Below, piece after piece: positions 6,154-14,916 of a stretch of 15,730 bases of DNA (its first letter is position 1; each line of letters opens with the position of its first letter). The DNA is from an uncultured Actinomycetes bacterium (GTDB lineage Bacteria > Actinomycetota > Actinomycetes > Nanopelagicales > Nanopelagicaceae). Under the pieces are notes generated by a model. The model worked only from the letters and a program-made list of their open reading frames with translations, had not been told where the DNA came from and did no database searches. Made by a program: the position numbers and the translations under genes. The DNA lies in contig CAIMUD010000103.1 in NCBI GenBank assembly GCA_903844585.1, forward strand, positions 1 through 15,730. Reading direction: 5' to 3'.

Positions 6154-7341
6154 CTACTTAAATCGTAGATTTTTCATGTAAGACTCAAAATTGCGACGAG
6201 TCTCGGTAACGCTATCGCCACCAAACTTCTCAAGTACCGCCTCTGCCAAAACAAGAGCAGCCATTGCTTCACCAACTACACCAGAAGCAGGTACTGCGCA
6301 CACATCAGATCTCTGATTAATGGCCTTAGCAGCTTGTCCAGTTGCAACATCAATTGTGTCCAGTGCCTTCGGCACCGTTGAAATAGGTTTCATCGCGATG
6401 CTTATGCGAAGAATTTCACCATTAGACATCCCGCCTTCAGTGCCACCTGCGCGATCGGTTCTACGAGAAATCTTTCCATTGGTTCCACGTTCTATTTCAT
6501 CGTGCGCAAGCGATCCGCGACGAGTGGCAGTTCTAAATCCGTCACCGATTTCAACGCCTTTAATTGCTTGGATTCCCATCATTGCACCTGCAAGTCGCGC
6601 ATCAAGGCGTCGATCCCAATGTACGTGCGAACCTAGACCGGGAGGCATATTAAAAGCCAAGATTTCACAGACGCCGCCAAGAGTGTCGCCGTCTCGGTGC
6701 GCCGCTTCGATTTCACCAACCATTGCCGCGCTTGTCTTCGAATGCGCACAACGAACAGGATCTTCATCAATGCGCGCCATATCACTTGCACTTGGGAGCA
6801 AAGTTTCATCTGGTATTCGAACCTGGCCAATCGAGACTACATGGCTCAGAATTGTTATTCCGACGCTTTGTTCAAGGAATGCACGTGCAACTGCACCAAG
6901 TGCAACGCGTGCAGCAGTCTCGCGGGCGCTAGCCCGCTCCAAAATCGCACGCGCATCATCTAAATCATATTTTTGCATTCCTACTAAATCAGCATGTCCC
7001 GGTCGCGGTCTGGTCAGCGGTGCATTTCTTGCTAAATCCTTAATTTCTGATTCTGGAACTGGATCTGCAGACATGACCTTTTCCCATTTTGGCCATTCAG
7101 AATTGCCAACTTGAATTGCTATCGGACCACCTTGCGTTTTTCCTAAACGAATTCCACCAAGAATTGTAATTTTATCTGCTTCAAAATTTTGACGAGCACC
7201 ACGGCCAACACCTAGCCGTCTACGTGCTAAATGAAAATCTATGTCTTTGGAGTTAACCTCAACGCTAGCTGGAATACCTTCAATGATTGCCGACAGGGCC
7301 TGCCCGTGGGACTCACCAGCTGTTAACCAACGCATTGGCAT
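6154..7341 (-). CDS. aroC: Chorismate synthase
   Basis: FMN-dependent lyase that converts EPSP to chorismate, the last shikimate-pathway step and branch point to aromatic amino acids and folate. The length is 395 residues, normal for the bacterial enzyme. Signatures seen: GESHG at 9-13, [11 protein letters not shown] at 41-51, the RPRPGHADL region at 111-119, [16 protein letters not shown] at 135-150, VEIGDGF at 263-269 and [16 protein letters not shown] at 344-359. Two near starts exist, ATG 7341 and ATG 7335, two codons apart; neither has a strong ribosome-binding site, and the first is kept by default. It lies 13 bases after the prepilin peptidase gene and five bases before aroK. No flavin reductase domain is present, so reduced FMN must come from elsewhere. 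Confidence 0.97.
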   Translation of the reverse strand: MPMRWLTAGESHGQALSAIIEGIPASVEVNSKDIDFHLARRRLGVGRGARQNFEADKITILGGIRLGKTQGGPIAIQVGNSEWPKWEKVMSADPVPESEIKDLARNAPLTRPRPGHADLVGMQKYDLDDARAILERASARETAARVALGAVARAFLEQSVGITILSHVVSIGQVRIPDETLLPSASDMARIDEDPVRCAHSKTSAAMVGEIEAAHRDGDTLGGVCEILAFNMPPGLGSHVHWDRRLDARLAGAMMGIQAIKGVEIGDGFRTATRRGSLAHDEIERGTNGKISRRTDRAGGTEGGMSNGEILRISIAMKPISTVPKALDTIDVATGQAAKAINQRSDVCAVPASGVVGEAMAALVLAEAVLEKFGGDSVTETRRNFESYMKNLRFK

Positions 7342-7354
7342 ATTCTTGCAGATA

Positions 7355-7762
7355 TCAAGTCAAAGATGCGCACAATATTGCTCCAGCAAAGATAGATGGC
7401 GCCATTGCAATCGAATCAGAGGACTTACCACCCCGCAAAAGAGCCACAATAAGTGCAAGCGCTGAAGCGATGGCAACGCCAGAGAGAAATAACAGAAAAT
7501 CTTGCCTAGTTGGAGCAATCACAAAGAAGCTAAGAATCGTAAGCAATTTAACATCCCCAAAACCGAGTCCTGCAAAAACAGAGAGAGCAGTTCCTAGAAG
7601 CAGCGCTATCAGCGCAGATACGAAAAATAGATCTTTGCCGGCACGAATTGCGAAAGCTAACAAAATGAGAATGAGGACCAGAAGGGATCTGTTGGGTATG
7701 CGATGAGTTCTAACGTCGACAAATGCAAAATATAATCCCGAAATCCAGAGCGCGAGAATCAT
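7355..7762 (-). CDS. Prepilin peptidase, A24 family, short form without methylase domain
   Basis: Integral membrane aspartic peptidase expected to cleave the leader of type IV or Tad-type prepilins. The 135-residue protein is almost entirely hydrophobic with about four to five membrane segments. Both catalytic aspartates stand in their motifs: D16 in DVRTHRIPN (16-24) and D70 in GFGDVKL (67-73). The N-terminal zinc/methyltransferase domain of PilD is absent, so it is a peptidase-only form like TadV/CpaA. It sits between aroE and aroC, sharing one base with the aroE stop (TAATG) and ending 13 bases before aroC. A related gene next to aroE also occurs in Mycobacterium, as I recall. No pilin or secretion ATPase gene is in this window, so the substrate is unknown and encoded elsewhere if it exists. 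Confidence 0.85.
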   Translation of the reverse strand: MILALWISGLYFAFVDVRTHRIPNRSLLVLILILLAFAIRAGKDLFFVSALIALLLGTALSVFAGLGFGDVKLLTILSFFVIAPTRQDFLLFLSGVAIASALALIVALLRGGKSSDSIAMAPSIFAGAILCASLT

Positions 7763-8577
7763 TACTTACGATTGGATAACACTTGTCGCAGATGTTTGGC
7801 CAAGGAATCTACATCTGGAATTTGCGTAATGAGTGCAAGCTGATCAATGCCTTGGTAGATCAAAAGTTCGAGCCCATTTAGAACTTTGCCGCCAGAATCA
7901 CTCCATCGGCGACCCAGAACAGTTGGCCAGGGTTTATAAATAACATCGAATAGAAGCTTGCCTTCAACTCGTGAAATCGAATCAGCGAAGAGATCAGCCG
8001 CTCCAGCAGGTGTTGTATTTATAACTAGATCGTAGGAATCTATCGAAAGGCAATCATCCCAAGTCAAATATTGGAAGTTGGCCTCGACAACACTGGTAGA
8101 AATAGAGTCCGCGCGCGATTGTGAGCGACCCATAACGTGCACCTCATTGGTAAAGCCACTAATTACACCCGCGATGGCTCGCGCAGTACCACCGGCACCC
8201 AAGATGAGAATTCGATTAAATTTCGAATAGCCTGCGCTTTGCAACGCTTTAGTGAAACCAGAACCATCGGTACTCGAAGCGCTCCAGCGACCATTTCTCT
8301 TAACGAGAGTGTTAATCGAACGTATACGCAACCCTTCGCTATCAAAATCCAGGTCGAGTTCTAGAGCCTCTTCTTTCAACGGCATTGTTAACGAGAGATA
8401 ATCCATATCACTTGCAAAATTCTCTAAGAAGTTACGAAGGCCACCACTATTAACTTCTATGGCTGAGTATTGACCTTGTATACCTAAAAATTTAAAAGCG
8501 CTCATATGTAAGACCGGTGAAAGAGAATGTTTAATAGGAGAGCCTAGAACTGCACCTTTCAGAGTCTTCTCGGTCAT
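7762..8577 (-). CDS. aroE: Shikimate dehydrogenase
   Basis: Reduces 3-dehydroshikimate to shikimate, the fourth pathway step, usually with NADPH. At 271 residues it is of normal size. The substrate domain shows GSPIKHSLSP (12-21), SLTMPLKEEA (62-71) with the catalytic K68, and TDGSGF (103-108) with D104. The nucleotide domain begins with the dinucleotide loop GAGGTARA (127-134) and continues to VINTTPAG. The C-terminal GLELLIYQGIDQLAL is the conserved final helix of the family. MPLK replaces the more common IPHK. The ATG overlaps the mltG stop as ATGA with AGGAG eight bases upstream. Its separation from the other aro genes by a prepilin peptidase gene is notable. A quinate dehydrogenase is the alternative, less likely in this setting. 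Confidence 0.94.
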   Translation of the reverse strand: MTEKTLKGAVLGSPIKHSLSPVLHMSAFKFLGIQGQYSAIEVNSGGLRNFLENFASDMDYLSLTMPLKEEALELDLDFDSEGLRIRSINTLVKRNGRWSASSTDGSGFTKALQSAGYSKFNRILILGAGGTARAIAGVISGFTNEVHVMGRSQSRADSISTSVVEANFQYLTWDDCLSIDSYDLVINTTPAGAADLFADSISRVEGKLLFDVIYKPWPTVLGRRWSDSGGKVLNGLELLIYQGIDQLALITQIPDVDSLAKHLRQVLSNRK

Positions 8578-9605
8578 TTGCTACTCCTAAATAATCCAGA
8601 TCGTAAATTCTTTTTATATATCGCTTTCCAATTATTGAATTCTTCAATACTTGCGGTGAAACGAGTATCTCCCGGAGCAATCGTAATGAAAAACGTCCAG
8701 TCTCCGGAGTCGGGATTCACAGCGGCGCTGAGTGCAGCAGATCCAGGGTTACCGATTGGGCTGGGTGGAAGGCCGTAATTTTGATAGGTGTTATACGCAG
8801 ACTTTAAGTAGGTGGATGCGGTACTTAAGAAAACCTTCCCACGGCTCTTTTTGATGTAATGCACCGTTGAGTCCATTTGAAGCGGGATGCCCTTTTCTAA
8901 GCGATTTCGAATTACTCGTGAGATTTTAGGAAAGTCCTTAGTATCGCCCTCAGCTTGGATGATTGAGGCGATTGTCAGAAGTTGCTGCGGAGAATATTTC
9001 TCCGCAGTGCTCATCAATCCGCTCTTAATAATTTCCGATTTACCTCGATCTACCATGGCAGTTACTGCAGATTCGGCGGTACTGGTCTTGGCAAAACTAT
9101 ATTGAGCCGGAAATAGCAAACCTTCCACGCTATTGAAACCCTTAGGCAATTCCATATTCTTCAACGCCGCTAATACATTTGATCGTGCGAAACCAACCTT
9201 GACCATTGCGTCGATGATTTCACTATTCCATGCTCCTTCGAAGACGTTTATCAGACCAGTTAACCTCTTAACATCTAGGAGCTCTGAAAGAACGCCCCTT
9301 GCACAGTTAGCCGATGTAAGTAAATGGCCTCCAGGTGCAACTTGAGCTGACTTTGGATTGGCAACAGCGGCCCTGAAATATGCTGCACTAGATTTAACAA
9401 CACCACTATTGAAGAGAATTTGAGCAACTTGCGAACCGGTGGCACCTGCTGGGATTTCAACACTAATTTGCGCGCCCACTTCCACACAGGGAAAATCTGG
9501 GGCCGGCGTTGCGCCTCCCCTAGCAAAGTGCAGACCTGAGGTGGCTACGGCGACAGCTACCAGCGCTCCACCTACTCGTAGCCAGGCAGTCGAATTCTTA
9601 CTCAT
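8574..9605 (-). CDS. mltG: Endolytic transglycosylase MltG (YceG-like)
   Basis: Membrane-anchored lytic transglycosylase that cleaves nascent peptidoglycan strands and is thought to set glycan length. The 343-residue protein begins with a short cytosolic stretch and one hydrophobic segment (about residues 11-25), leaving the rest outside the membrane. A LysM-like region (about 47-110) precedes the YceG catalytic domain: EGLLFPAQYSF at 161-171, TIASIIQAEG at 211-220 with the presumed catalytic E219, NRLEKGIPLQMDSTVHY at 234-250, and YNTYQNYGLPPSPIGNPG at 271-288. The ATG overlaps the ruvX stop as ATGA. In many actinobacteria this gene lies between ruvX and aroE exactly as here. The short cytosolic tail contrasts with the long one in Streptomyces proteins. 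Confidence 0.93.
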   Translation of the reverse strand: MSKNSTAWLRVGGALVAVAVATSGLHFARGGATPAPDFPCVEVGAQISVEIPAGATGSQVAQILFNSGVVKSSAAYFRAAVANPKSAQVAPGGHLLTSANCARGVLSELLDVKRLTGLINVFEGAWNSEIIDAMVKVGFARSNVLAALKNMELPKGFNSVEGLLFPAQYSFAKTSTAESAVTAMVDRGKSEIIKSGLMSTAEKYSPQQLLTIASIIQAEGDTKDFPKISRVIRNRLEKGIPLQMDSTVHYIKKSRGKVFLSTASTYLKSAYNTYQNYGLPPSPIGNPGSAALSAAVNPDSGDWTFFITIAPGDTRFTASIEEFNNWKAIYKKNLRSGLFRSSK

Positions 9606-10030
9606 ATCTCTTTACGTACCTTTGAGAGAGCATGTTCAAGAATTTGCACGGCAGCCATGGCATCAATTTTATCTTTCGCTTCTTTCGCGCTGATACCTGC
9701 TTGCGATAAATTCTTTGAAGCAGATACAGTCGAAAGCCGTTCATCTATAAATTCGTATGGGATTGCAAATTTCTTTGACAGTAGCTCACCAAAAGCGCGA
9801 GCTTTACTTGTCGAGTCACTTTCGTTTCCTGATAAATGAATGGGCAGACCGATATAGAACTTCACTGGCTCGAACTCCTGAATGAGTTTCTGAATTTGAC
9901 TCATCAACGTTGGATCTTTGCTTAATAGGACGCCGTAGGGAGTTGCTAAAATTGCGTCGGGGTCACACACGGCAACACCAATGCGAACATCCCCATAGTC
10001 GAAAGCAATTCTGCGGCCAATACGAGCCAT
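9602..10030 (-). CDS. ruvX: RuvX / YqgF family Holliday-junction resolvase-like nuclease
   Basis: RNase H-fold protein (142 residues) of the YqgF family, credited with Holliday-junction resolution and with 5'-end processing of pre-16S rRNA. The first strand has AFDYGDVRIGVAVCD (9-23) with catalytic D11. YIGLPIHLSGNES covers about residues 58-70, FIDERLST 93-100, and the C-terminal acidic motif DKIDAMAA 119-126 holds the second and third acidic residues. It follows alaS after four bases and overlaps mltG as ATGA. The alaS-ruvX-mltG order is widely conserved. In this context, amid translation genes, rRNA maturation is the attractive role, but the sequence cannot separate the two activities. Confidence 0.93.
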   Translation of the reverse strand: MARIGRRIAFDYGDVRIGVAVCDPDAILATPYGVLLSKDPTLMSQIQKLIQEFEPVKFYIGLPIHLSGNESDSTSKARAFGELLSKKFAIPYEFIDERLSTVSASKNLSQAGISAKEAKDKIDAMAAVQILEHALSKVRKEI

Positions 10031-10034
10031 AGCG

Positions 10035-12710
10035 CTACTTACCTAACAGAGAATTTTCAATTGCAAGGAGTGCGGCGGGTGCAGTAGAAATCTCCGTACC
10101 GCCACCCTGCGCAAAATCGTCTTTCCCACCACCACCGCCGCCTAAGACAGTAGAGCCAATTTTTACTAGCGCACCAGCTTTAACACCAGAACTTCGCGCG
10201 CCATCACTGGCTGCAACCACCAGGACTGGTTTGCCATCTACATTAGAGATCAACGCGACAACTGAGTTGTCTTTACGATTTCGCAATTCAAGTGCAATCT
10301 TGCGCAAGTCATCGCCTCCGATACCATCTGCTATCTGTGCCGATATGAGCGAGACTGCTCCGACTTTCTTTGCGCTCTTGACTAAATCGCTTACACCAGC
10401 AAGTGCCTGCGCAGAACGAAGCGATGAAAGTTCTTTCTCGATATCTTTGACTTTGTTAAGTAGCCCTGAAATTCTTTCGGGCAACTCCTCGGTTCGGGCA
10501 CCTTTTATTAGCTCTGTCAGAGAGCTAAGTAGCAAATGTTCCCTTGCAAGGAAGCGATAGGCATCAACCCCAACGAGAGCTTCGACGCGACGAACTCCAG
10601 CCCCGATTGAAGATTCGCTAAGAAGTTTAATAACACCTAGCTGTCCAGACCTTGCAACATGTGTGCCTCCGCAAAGTTCGCGCGCCCAATCCCCAACACT
10701 TACTACGCGCACTTTATCGGCGTATTTTTCGCCAAAGAGCGCGATGGCTCCCAATTTTTTGGCGGCATCCTGCGACATAACTTCAGCTGTTACATCTAAA
10801 TTTTCAAGAAGCAAAGTATTTACTCGTGACTCAACTTCATCAAGTACGCCATCAGATAAAGCGCCTGTAGAAGGGAAATCGAATCTGAATCGACCTGGTG
10901 AATTCTCAGATCCAGCCTGAGTTGCAGTTTCACCTAGAACTTCTCGAAAAGCCTTATGCACCATGTGTGTTGCTGTATGAGCACGAGAAATCGCATCGCG
11001 ACGTTCTTTGTCAATCACTGCATGCGCGCTCTGACCGACTTCGACTTCGCCTGAAAGAACGCGACCGCGGTGAACTGATAAACCGTTCACTGGTGATTGC
11101 ACATCATCAATTTCTAAAACCGCACCATTGGCCAAGGTGATTCGGCCACCATCGGCTAACTGTCCACCACCCTCTGCATAAAAAGGAGTTCGATCAAGAG
11201 TTATTTCGACTTCATCGCCAGACTTGGCAGAGCTCATGCCAACGCCCTCGACTAAAACTCCAGTAACCGTGGCATCGCTTTCATTCTGGTCGTATCCAAC
11301 GAATTGCGTCACACCCTTTGCATCCGCAATCTTCTTGTATTCGCTGACATCTGTGTGGCCGCTCTTCTTCGCCTTAGCATCGGCCTTGGCTCTATCTCTC
11401 TGTTGCTTCATAAGGCGTGTAAATCCTGCCTCATCAACTTCTAGTCCCTCTTCGCGAGCCATTTCCAAAGTTAAATCAAATGGGAAACCGTAAGTATCGT
11501 GGAGTTTAAATACTTCTTCTCCCCCAAGGACTTTTGACTTCTTTTCTTTAAGCGTCGATGCAGCAAGGTCGAAAATCTGTGTTCCGCTTTTGAGAGTTTG
11601 CAGGAATGACTCTTCCTCACTAACGCAGACAGAAAGTATTCGTTTCTTGTCAGCAATCAGCTCAGGATATTGAGACCCCATTGCGCCAATAGCTGCAATT
11701 GTGAGCTCGGACATTATCGGGTCATTGGTGCCTAGAAGTCTCATATTGCGAATCGTTCGGCGCATCATTCTGCGCAATACATATCCACGACCTTCATTAC
11801 CTGGAGTCACGCCATCTCCGATGAGCATCGCCGATGTGCGAGCATGGTCAGCAATTACGCGCAGGGAAACATCAGATTTTTCGCTCTTGCCATAAGTAAC
11901 GCCAGTAAGTTGCGAGGCTTTATTTAGAATCTGCACCGTTGTATCAATTTCATAAATATTCTCAACTCCTTGCAAAAGTGCAGCTGTTCGCTCTAAGCCA
12001 AGACCTGTATCAATACTTTTCGCAGGAAGTTCACCAAGGATTGGATATCCATCTTTGCCGCCGCCAGCACCGCGTTCGTTCTGCATAAAAACGAGATTCC
12101 ATACTTCTAGGTATCTATTCTCATCGGCAATCGGGCCACCTTCTTTTCCGTATGCCGGTCCGCGGTCGTAATAAATTTCAGAACATGGACCGCAAGGCCC
12201 TGGAACTCCCATTGACCAAAAGTTATCTGCCATATCGCGACGTTGAATTCGCTCCAACGGAATACCGATCTTCTTATGCCAAATATCGGCAGCTTCATCA
12301 TCATCTAAATAAACGGTGACCCATAGTCGATCTTCGGCAAAGCCATACCCGCCGTCATTTATCGGTCTCGTTAACAACTCCCAAGCCAAGGCAATCGCGC
12401 CCTCTTTAAAATAATCACCGAAAGAGAAATTTCCACACATTTGAAAAAATGATGCATGCCTTGTCGTCTTACCGACCTCGTCGATATCGAGCGTACGTAC
12501 ACATTTTTGTACCGATGTTGCACGCTTGTAGGGAGGGGTTACTTCACCTAGAAAATATGGTTTGAATGGCACCATTCCAGCGTTAACAAGTAGAAGATTG
12601 GGATCATCAGCAATTAGTGAGGCTGAAGGTACAACTGTGTGAGTTAAACCTTGATGGTTATCTTTTTCGAAGAAGCGCAACCAGCGCGAACGTATCTCTG
12701 CCGATTCCAC
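10035..12710 (-). CDS. alaS: Alanyl-tRNA synthetase
   Basis: Charges tRNA-Ala with alanine and hydrolyses mischarged Ser- and Gly-tRNA-Ala. The 891-residue length is full. The catalytic domain shows motif 1 around TSVQKCVRT (65-73), [15 protein letters not shown] (88-102) as motif 2, and [10 protein letters not shown] (234-243) as motif 3. The editing domain has all four zinc ligands: H578 and H582 in HTATH, C680 and H684 in CGGTH. The C-terminal C-Ala domain ends with a glycine run and KDDFAQGGG. The start is a GTG at 12710; an in-frame TGA, which is the stop of the preceding DUF948 gene, lies just four codons upstream, so the start cannot be moved far. No strong ribosome-binding site is present, suggesting coupling to the upstream gene. 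Confidence 0.97.
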   Translation of the reverse strand: MESAEIRSRWLRFFEKDNHQGLTHTVVPSASLIADDPNLLLVNAGMVPFKPYFLGEVTPPYKRATSVQKCVRTLDIDEVGKTTRHASFFQMCGNFSFGDYFKEGAIALAWELLTRPINDGGYGFAEDRLWVTVYLDDDEAADIWHKKIGIPLERIQRRDMADNFWSMGVPGPCGPCSEIYYDRGPAYGKEGGPIADENRYLEVWNLVFMQNERGAGGGKDGYPILGELPAKSIDTGLGLERTAALLQGVENIYEIDTTVQILNKASQLTGVTYGKSEKSDVSLRVIADHARTSAMLIGDGVTPGNEGRGYVLRRMMRRTIRNMRLLGTNDPIMSELTIAAIGAMGSQYPELIADKKRILSVCVSEEESFLQTLKSGTQIFDLAASTLKEKKSKVLGGEEVFKLHDTYGFPFDLTLEMAREEGLEVDEAGFTRLMKQQRDRAKADAKAKKSGHTDVSEYKKIADAKGVTQFVGYDQNESDATVTGVLVEGVGMSSAKSGDEVEITLDRTPFYAEGGGQLADGGRITLANGAVLEIDDVQSPVNGLSVHRGRVLSGEVEVGQSAHAVIDKERRDAISRAHTATHMVHKAFREVLGETATQAGSENSPGRFRFDFPSTGALSDGVLDEVESRVNTLLLENLDVTAEVMSQDAAKKLGAIALFGEKYADKVRVVSVGDWARELCGGTHVARSGQLGVIKLLSESSIGAGVRRVEALVGVDAYRFLAREHLLLSSLTELIKGARTEELPERISGLLNKVKDIEKELSSLRSAQALAGVSDLVKSAKKVGAVSLISAQIADGIGGDDLRKIALELRNRKDNSVVALISNVDGKPVLVVAASDGARSSGVKAGALVKIGSTVLGGGGGGKDDFAQGGGTEISTAPAALLAIENSLLGK

Positions 12711-12719
12711 TTGTGCGAA

Positions 12720-13082
12720 TCACTCAGCCTTCTTCTTCTTTGAGCGTGAACGTGAAGCTGTAGCGACGCTCAAAAGGGCACCTGCAATTTTTACAGCCGG
12801 ACCCCCCTTATCAACAAAGGAAGAGGTCGCGCCGGAAACTTTGGTCGTCACATCCTCAACATTCTTGGTGATCTTCGCGATGCTTTCAAGCGGAGCATTC
12901 ACAAGTCCAACGGTTCTAGTTGATTCATGAATGAGCGGAGCCGTTTCATCAGTGAGTGACTTAAGCGAGAGTTTAGCCTCATCAATGAAGCGACCAACGC
13001 GGATTACAGCGTAAGAAAGAGCGATCGCAATAACAAAAAGGGATGAGGCTGCAATGATGGTTGCAATTCCGCCTGGACCCAT
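12720..13082 (-). CDS. DUF948 family single-span membrane protein
   Basis: A 120-residue protein of unknown function. It opens with one strongly hydrophobic segment (about residues 5-27), followed by a helical stretch rich in Lys, Asp, Glu, Ser and Thr (about 28-90), a second mildly hydrophobic stretch (about 95-108), and a basic tail RSRSKKKKAE. This is the layout of DUF948 proteins, which are often found beside alaS in actinobacteria. A strong AAAGGGGGAG lies about five bases before the ATG, one of the best ribosome-binding sites in the window. Together with the 68-base gap upstream, this suggests that expression is set here for the following genes. Its TGA stop is nine bases before, and in frame with, the alaS GTG. 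The family name rests on topology and neighbourhood as much as on sequence. Confidence 0.75.
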   Translation of the reverse strand: MGPGGIATIIAASSLFVIAIALSYAVIRVGRFIDEAKLSLKSLTDETAPLIHESTRTVGLVNAPLESIAKITKNVEDVTTKVSGATSSFVDKGGPAVKIAGALLSVATASRSRSKKKKAE

Positions 13083-13104
13083 CTGACTCCCCCTTTCATT
13101 TAAA

Positions 13105-13131
13105 TGTAAGCGTGCTTATAGAACTGTAAGC
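13105..13131. repeat. TGTAAGC direct repeats with internal palindrome upstream of the DUF948 gene
   Basis: TGTAAGC occurs at 13105-13111 and again at 13125-13131, exactly 20 bases apart and in the same orientation. The left copy also belongs to a short palindrome TAAGC-GT-GCTTA (13107-13118). The cluster sits in the only sizeable gap (68 bases, 13083-13150) between aspS and the DUF948 gene. On the minus strand it includes TATAAG (13120-13115), a possible -10 element, though no -35 is evident. It may mark an internal promoter with an operator. Confidence 0.3.
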
Positions 13132-13150
13132 CTACCCGAGAGAGCTTTAA

Positions 13151-14890
13151 TTACGGGGCTTTTGGAACCCAATCGATACCGCTCTCCTTGCGCTGCGCAG
13201 GAGTTATCGGAGTTGGAGCACCAGTTAGTGGGTCTCCACCGCTAGCAGTCTTTGGAAATGCGATTACTTCACGAATCGAATCGCTATCAGTTAAAAGTGC
13301 ACAAACTCGATCGAGACCAAGTGCGATTCCACCGTGTGGTGGTGGCCCGTAATTAAACGCCTCGAGTAAAAATCCAAATTTACTAGTCGCTTCTTCGTCG
13401 GATAAGCCAATTACTGTAAAGACATCCTTTTGAATTTGGCGATCATGTATACGAATCGAACCACCGCCTAACTCTGTTCCATTTAGAACAATGTCATAGG
13501 CATAAGCAAGTGCGCTACCAGGATCAGATTTAAAGGTAGAGGCAAATTCTGGTTTTGGACCTGTAAATGGGTGGTGAACTGCGGTCCAACCACCGTTATC
13601 GGTTGGTTCAAACATTGGTGCATCTACGACCCAAACAAATTCCCATTTACCTTCGGCTATGAGATTGCAACGCTTGCCAATCTCCGAACGAACAGCGCCC
13701 AATAAAGATTGCGAAGCTTGGCGCTCGCCTGCAGCAAAAAAGAGCGCATCCCCGGGCTTGGCACCTGCGGCGCTTACGATTCCAGCTTGCTCTTTCTCAG
13801 AAATATTCTTTGCAACGGGACCACCCAACGTTCCATCTTCATTTACCAAAATGTATGCCAAACCTTTAGCACCTCGAGCCTTCGCCCAATCCTGCCAAGC
13901 ATCTAGATCGCGTCTTGGCGAATTGGCACCACCTGGCATCGCAACTGCACCAACATATGGCGCCTGGAAAACTCTAAATGGTGTCTCCTTGAAGAATTGC
14001 GTCAATTCGATGAGCGTGTTACCAAAACGCAAATCTGGCTTATCGGAACCGTACTTATCCATAGCGTCGCGATAAGTCATATGCGCAATTGGAGTTGGAA
14101 TGTCATAACCAACTGATTCTTTCCAGACACGAACTAATAACTTCTCTGCTACCGCCAAAATGTCGGCTTGATCGATGAACGACATTTCAATATCTAGTTG
14201 CGTGAATTCAGGTTGACGATCAGCTCTGAAATCTTCATCCCTAAAGCAACGTGCAATCTGGTAGTAGCGCTCCATCCCGGCAACCATAAGAAGTTGCTTA
14301 AATAGCTGTGGCGATTGCGGCAGTGCATACCAACTGCCCGGTTGTAAGCGCACTGGCACCAGAAAGTCACGAGCTCCCTCAGGAGTTGAACGCGTCAGAT
14401 ACGGGGTTTCAATTTCTAGAAAATCTAGATCCTCCATGACCCGCCTAATTGTGGATGTAACTTTTGAACGTAGGCGCAAATTGTGCGCAGGCCTCTCGCG
14501 CCGTAGATCTAAATAGCGATACTTAAGTCGAACCTCTTCAGATATATCTGCATCCGAACCGGAATCAACTGGAAATGGAAGCGGAGCTGATTCACTTAGA
14601 ATCGTTACATCATCACCCATCACTTCGATTTCACCAGTTGGTAGGGCTGAATTTTCATTCCCATCAGGGCGCTTAACAACTTCTCCGACAATCTTCAAGC
14701 AGTATTCGGCACGCAATTTTGCAGCAGTTGCTTCATCTCTGATCACAACTTGAACCGAACCTGTTGCATCTCTTAAATCAATAAAAGCTACTCCGCCATG
14801 ATCACGCCTTCTTGAAACCCAGCCAGCTAGGGTGACAGATGTACCAGCATGCGATGCACGAAGTGCGCCCGCGTCATGAGTTCTTAACAT
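13151..14890 (-). CDS. aspS: Aspartyl-tRNA synthetase, bacterial type
   Basis: Class II synthetase, 579 residues, full-length bacterial type with the GAD insertion domain. The N-terminal OB-fold anticodon domain (about 1-110) contains [19 protein letters not shown] (23-41) with His31. Motif 2 region [18 protein letters not shown] and the C-terminal motif 3 GIALGLDRV are intact, preceded by NYGPPPHGG. His31 in the anticodon domain replaces the Leu of E. coli AspRS and is associated with non-discriminating enzymes that also make Asp-tRNA-Asn, which GatCAB then amidates; mycobacterial AspRS is reported to behave so. AspRS/AsnRS confusion is excluded by the GAD domain and length. It starts with ATG 26 bases after hisS, with AAGGGTGG as ribosome-binding site, and stops 68 bases before the DUF948 gene. 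Confidence 0.96.
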   Translation of the reverse strand: MLRTHDAGALRASHAGTSVTLAGWVSRRRDHGGVAFIDLRDATGSVQVVIRDEATAAKLRAEYCLKIVGEVVKRPDGNENSALPTGEIEVMGDDVTILSESAPLPFPVDSGSDADISEEVRLKYRYLDLRRERPAHNLRLRSKVTSTIRRVMEDLDFLEIETPYLTRSTPEGARDFLVPVRLQPGSWYALPQSPQLFKQLLMVAGMERYYQIARCFRDEDFRADRQPEFTQLDIEMSFIDQADILAVAEKLLVRVWKESVGYDIPTPIAHMTYRDAMDKYGSDKPDLRFGNTLIELTQFFKETPFRVFQAPYVGAVAMPGGANSPRRDLDAWQDWAKARGAKGLAYILVNEDGTLGGPVAKNISEKEQAGIVSAAGAKPGDALFFAAGERQASQSLLGAVRSEIGKRCNLIAEGKWEFVWVVDAPMFEPTDNGGWTAVHHPFTGPKPEFASTFKSDPGSALAYAYDIVLNGTELGGGSIRIHDRQIQKDVFTVIGLSDEEATSKFGFLLEAFNYGPPPHGGIALGLDRVCALLTDSDSIREVIAFPKTASGGDPLTGAPTPITPAQRKESGIDWVPKAP

Positions 14891-14916
14891 CTAGCTGCCA
14901 CCCTTAAATTTTTACG

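Noticed and set aside
6320..7114. Plus-strand open frame of 264 codons opposite aroC
   Set aside because: It is entirely antisense to a well-conserved chorismate synthase, reads as low-complexity Ser/Ala/Pro/Arg-rich sequence, and resembles no family; it is a by-product of codon use on the other strand.
13659..14075. Plus-strand frame of 138 codons opposite aspS
   Set aside because: Antisense to the conserved AspRS catalytic and insertion domains, no recognisable motif and no ribosome-binding site.
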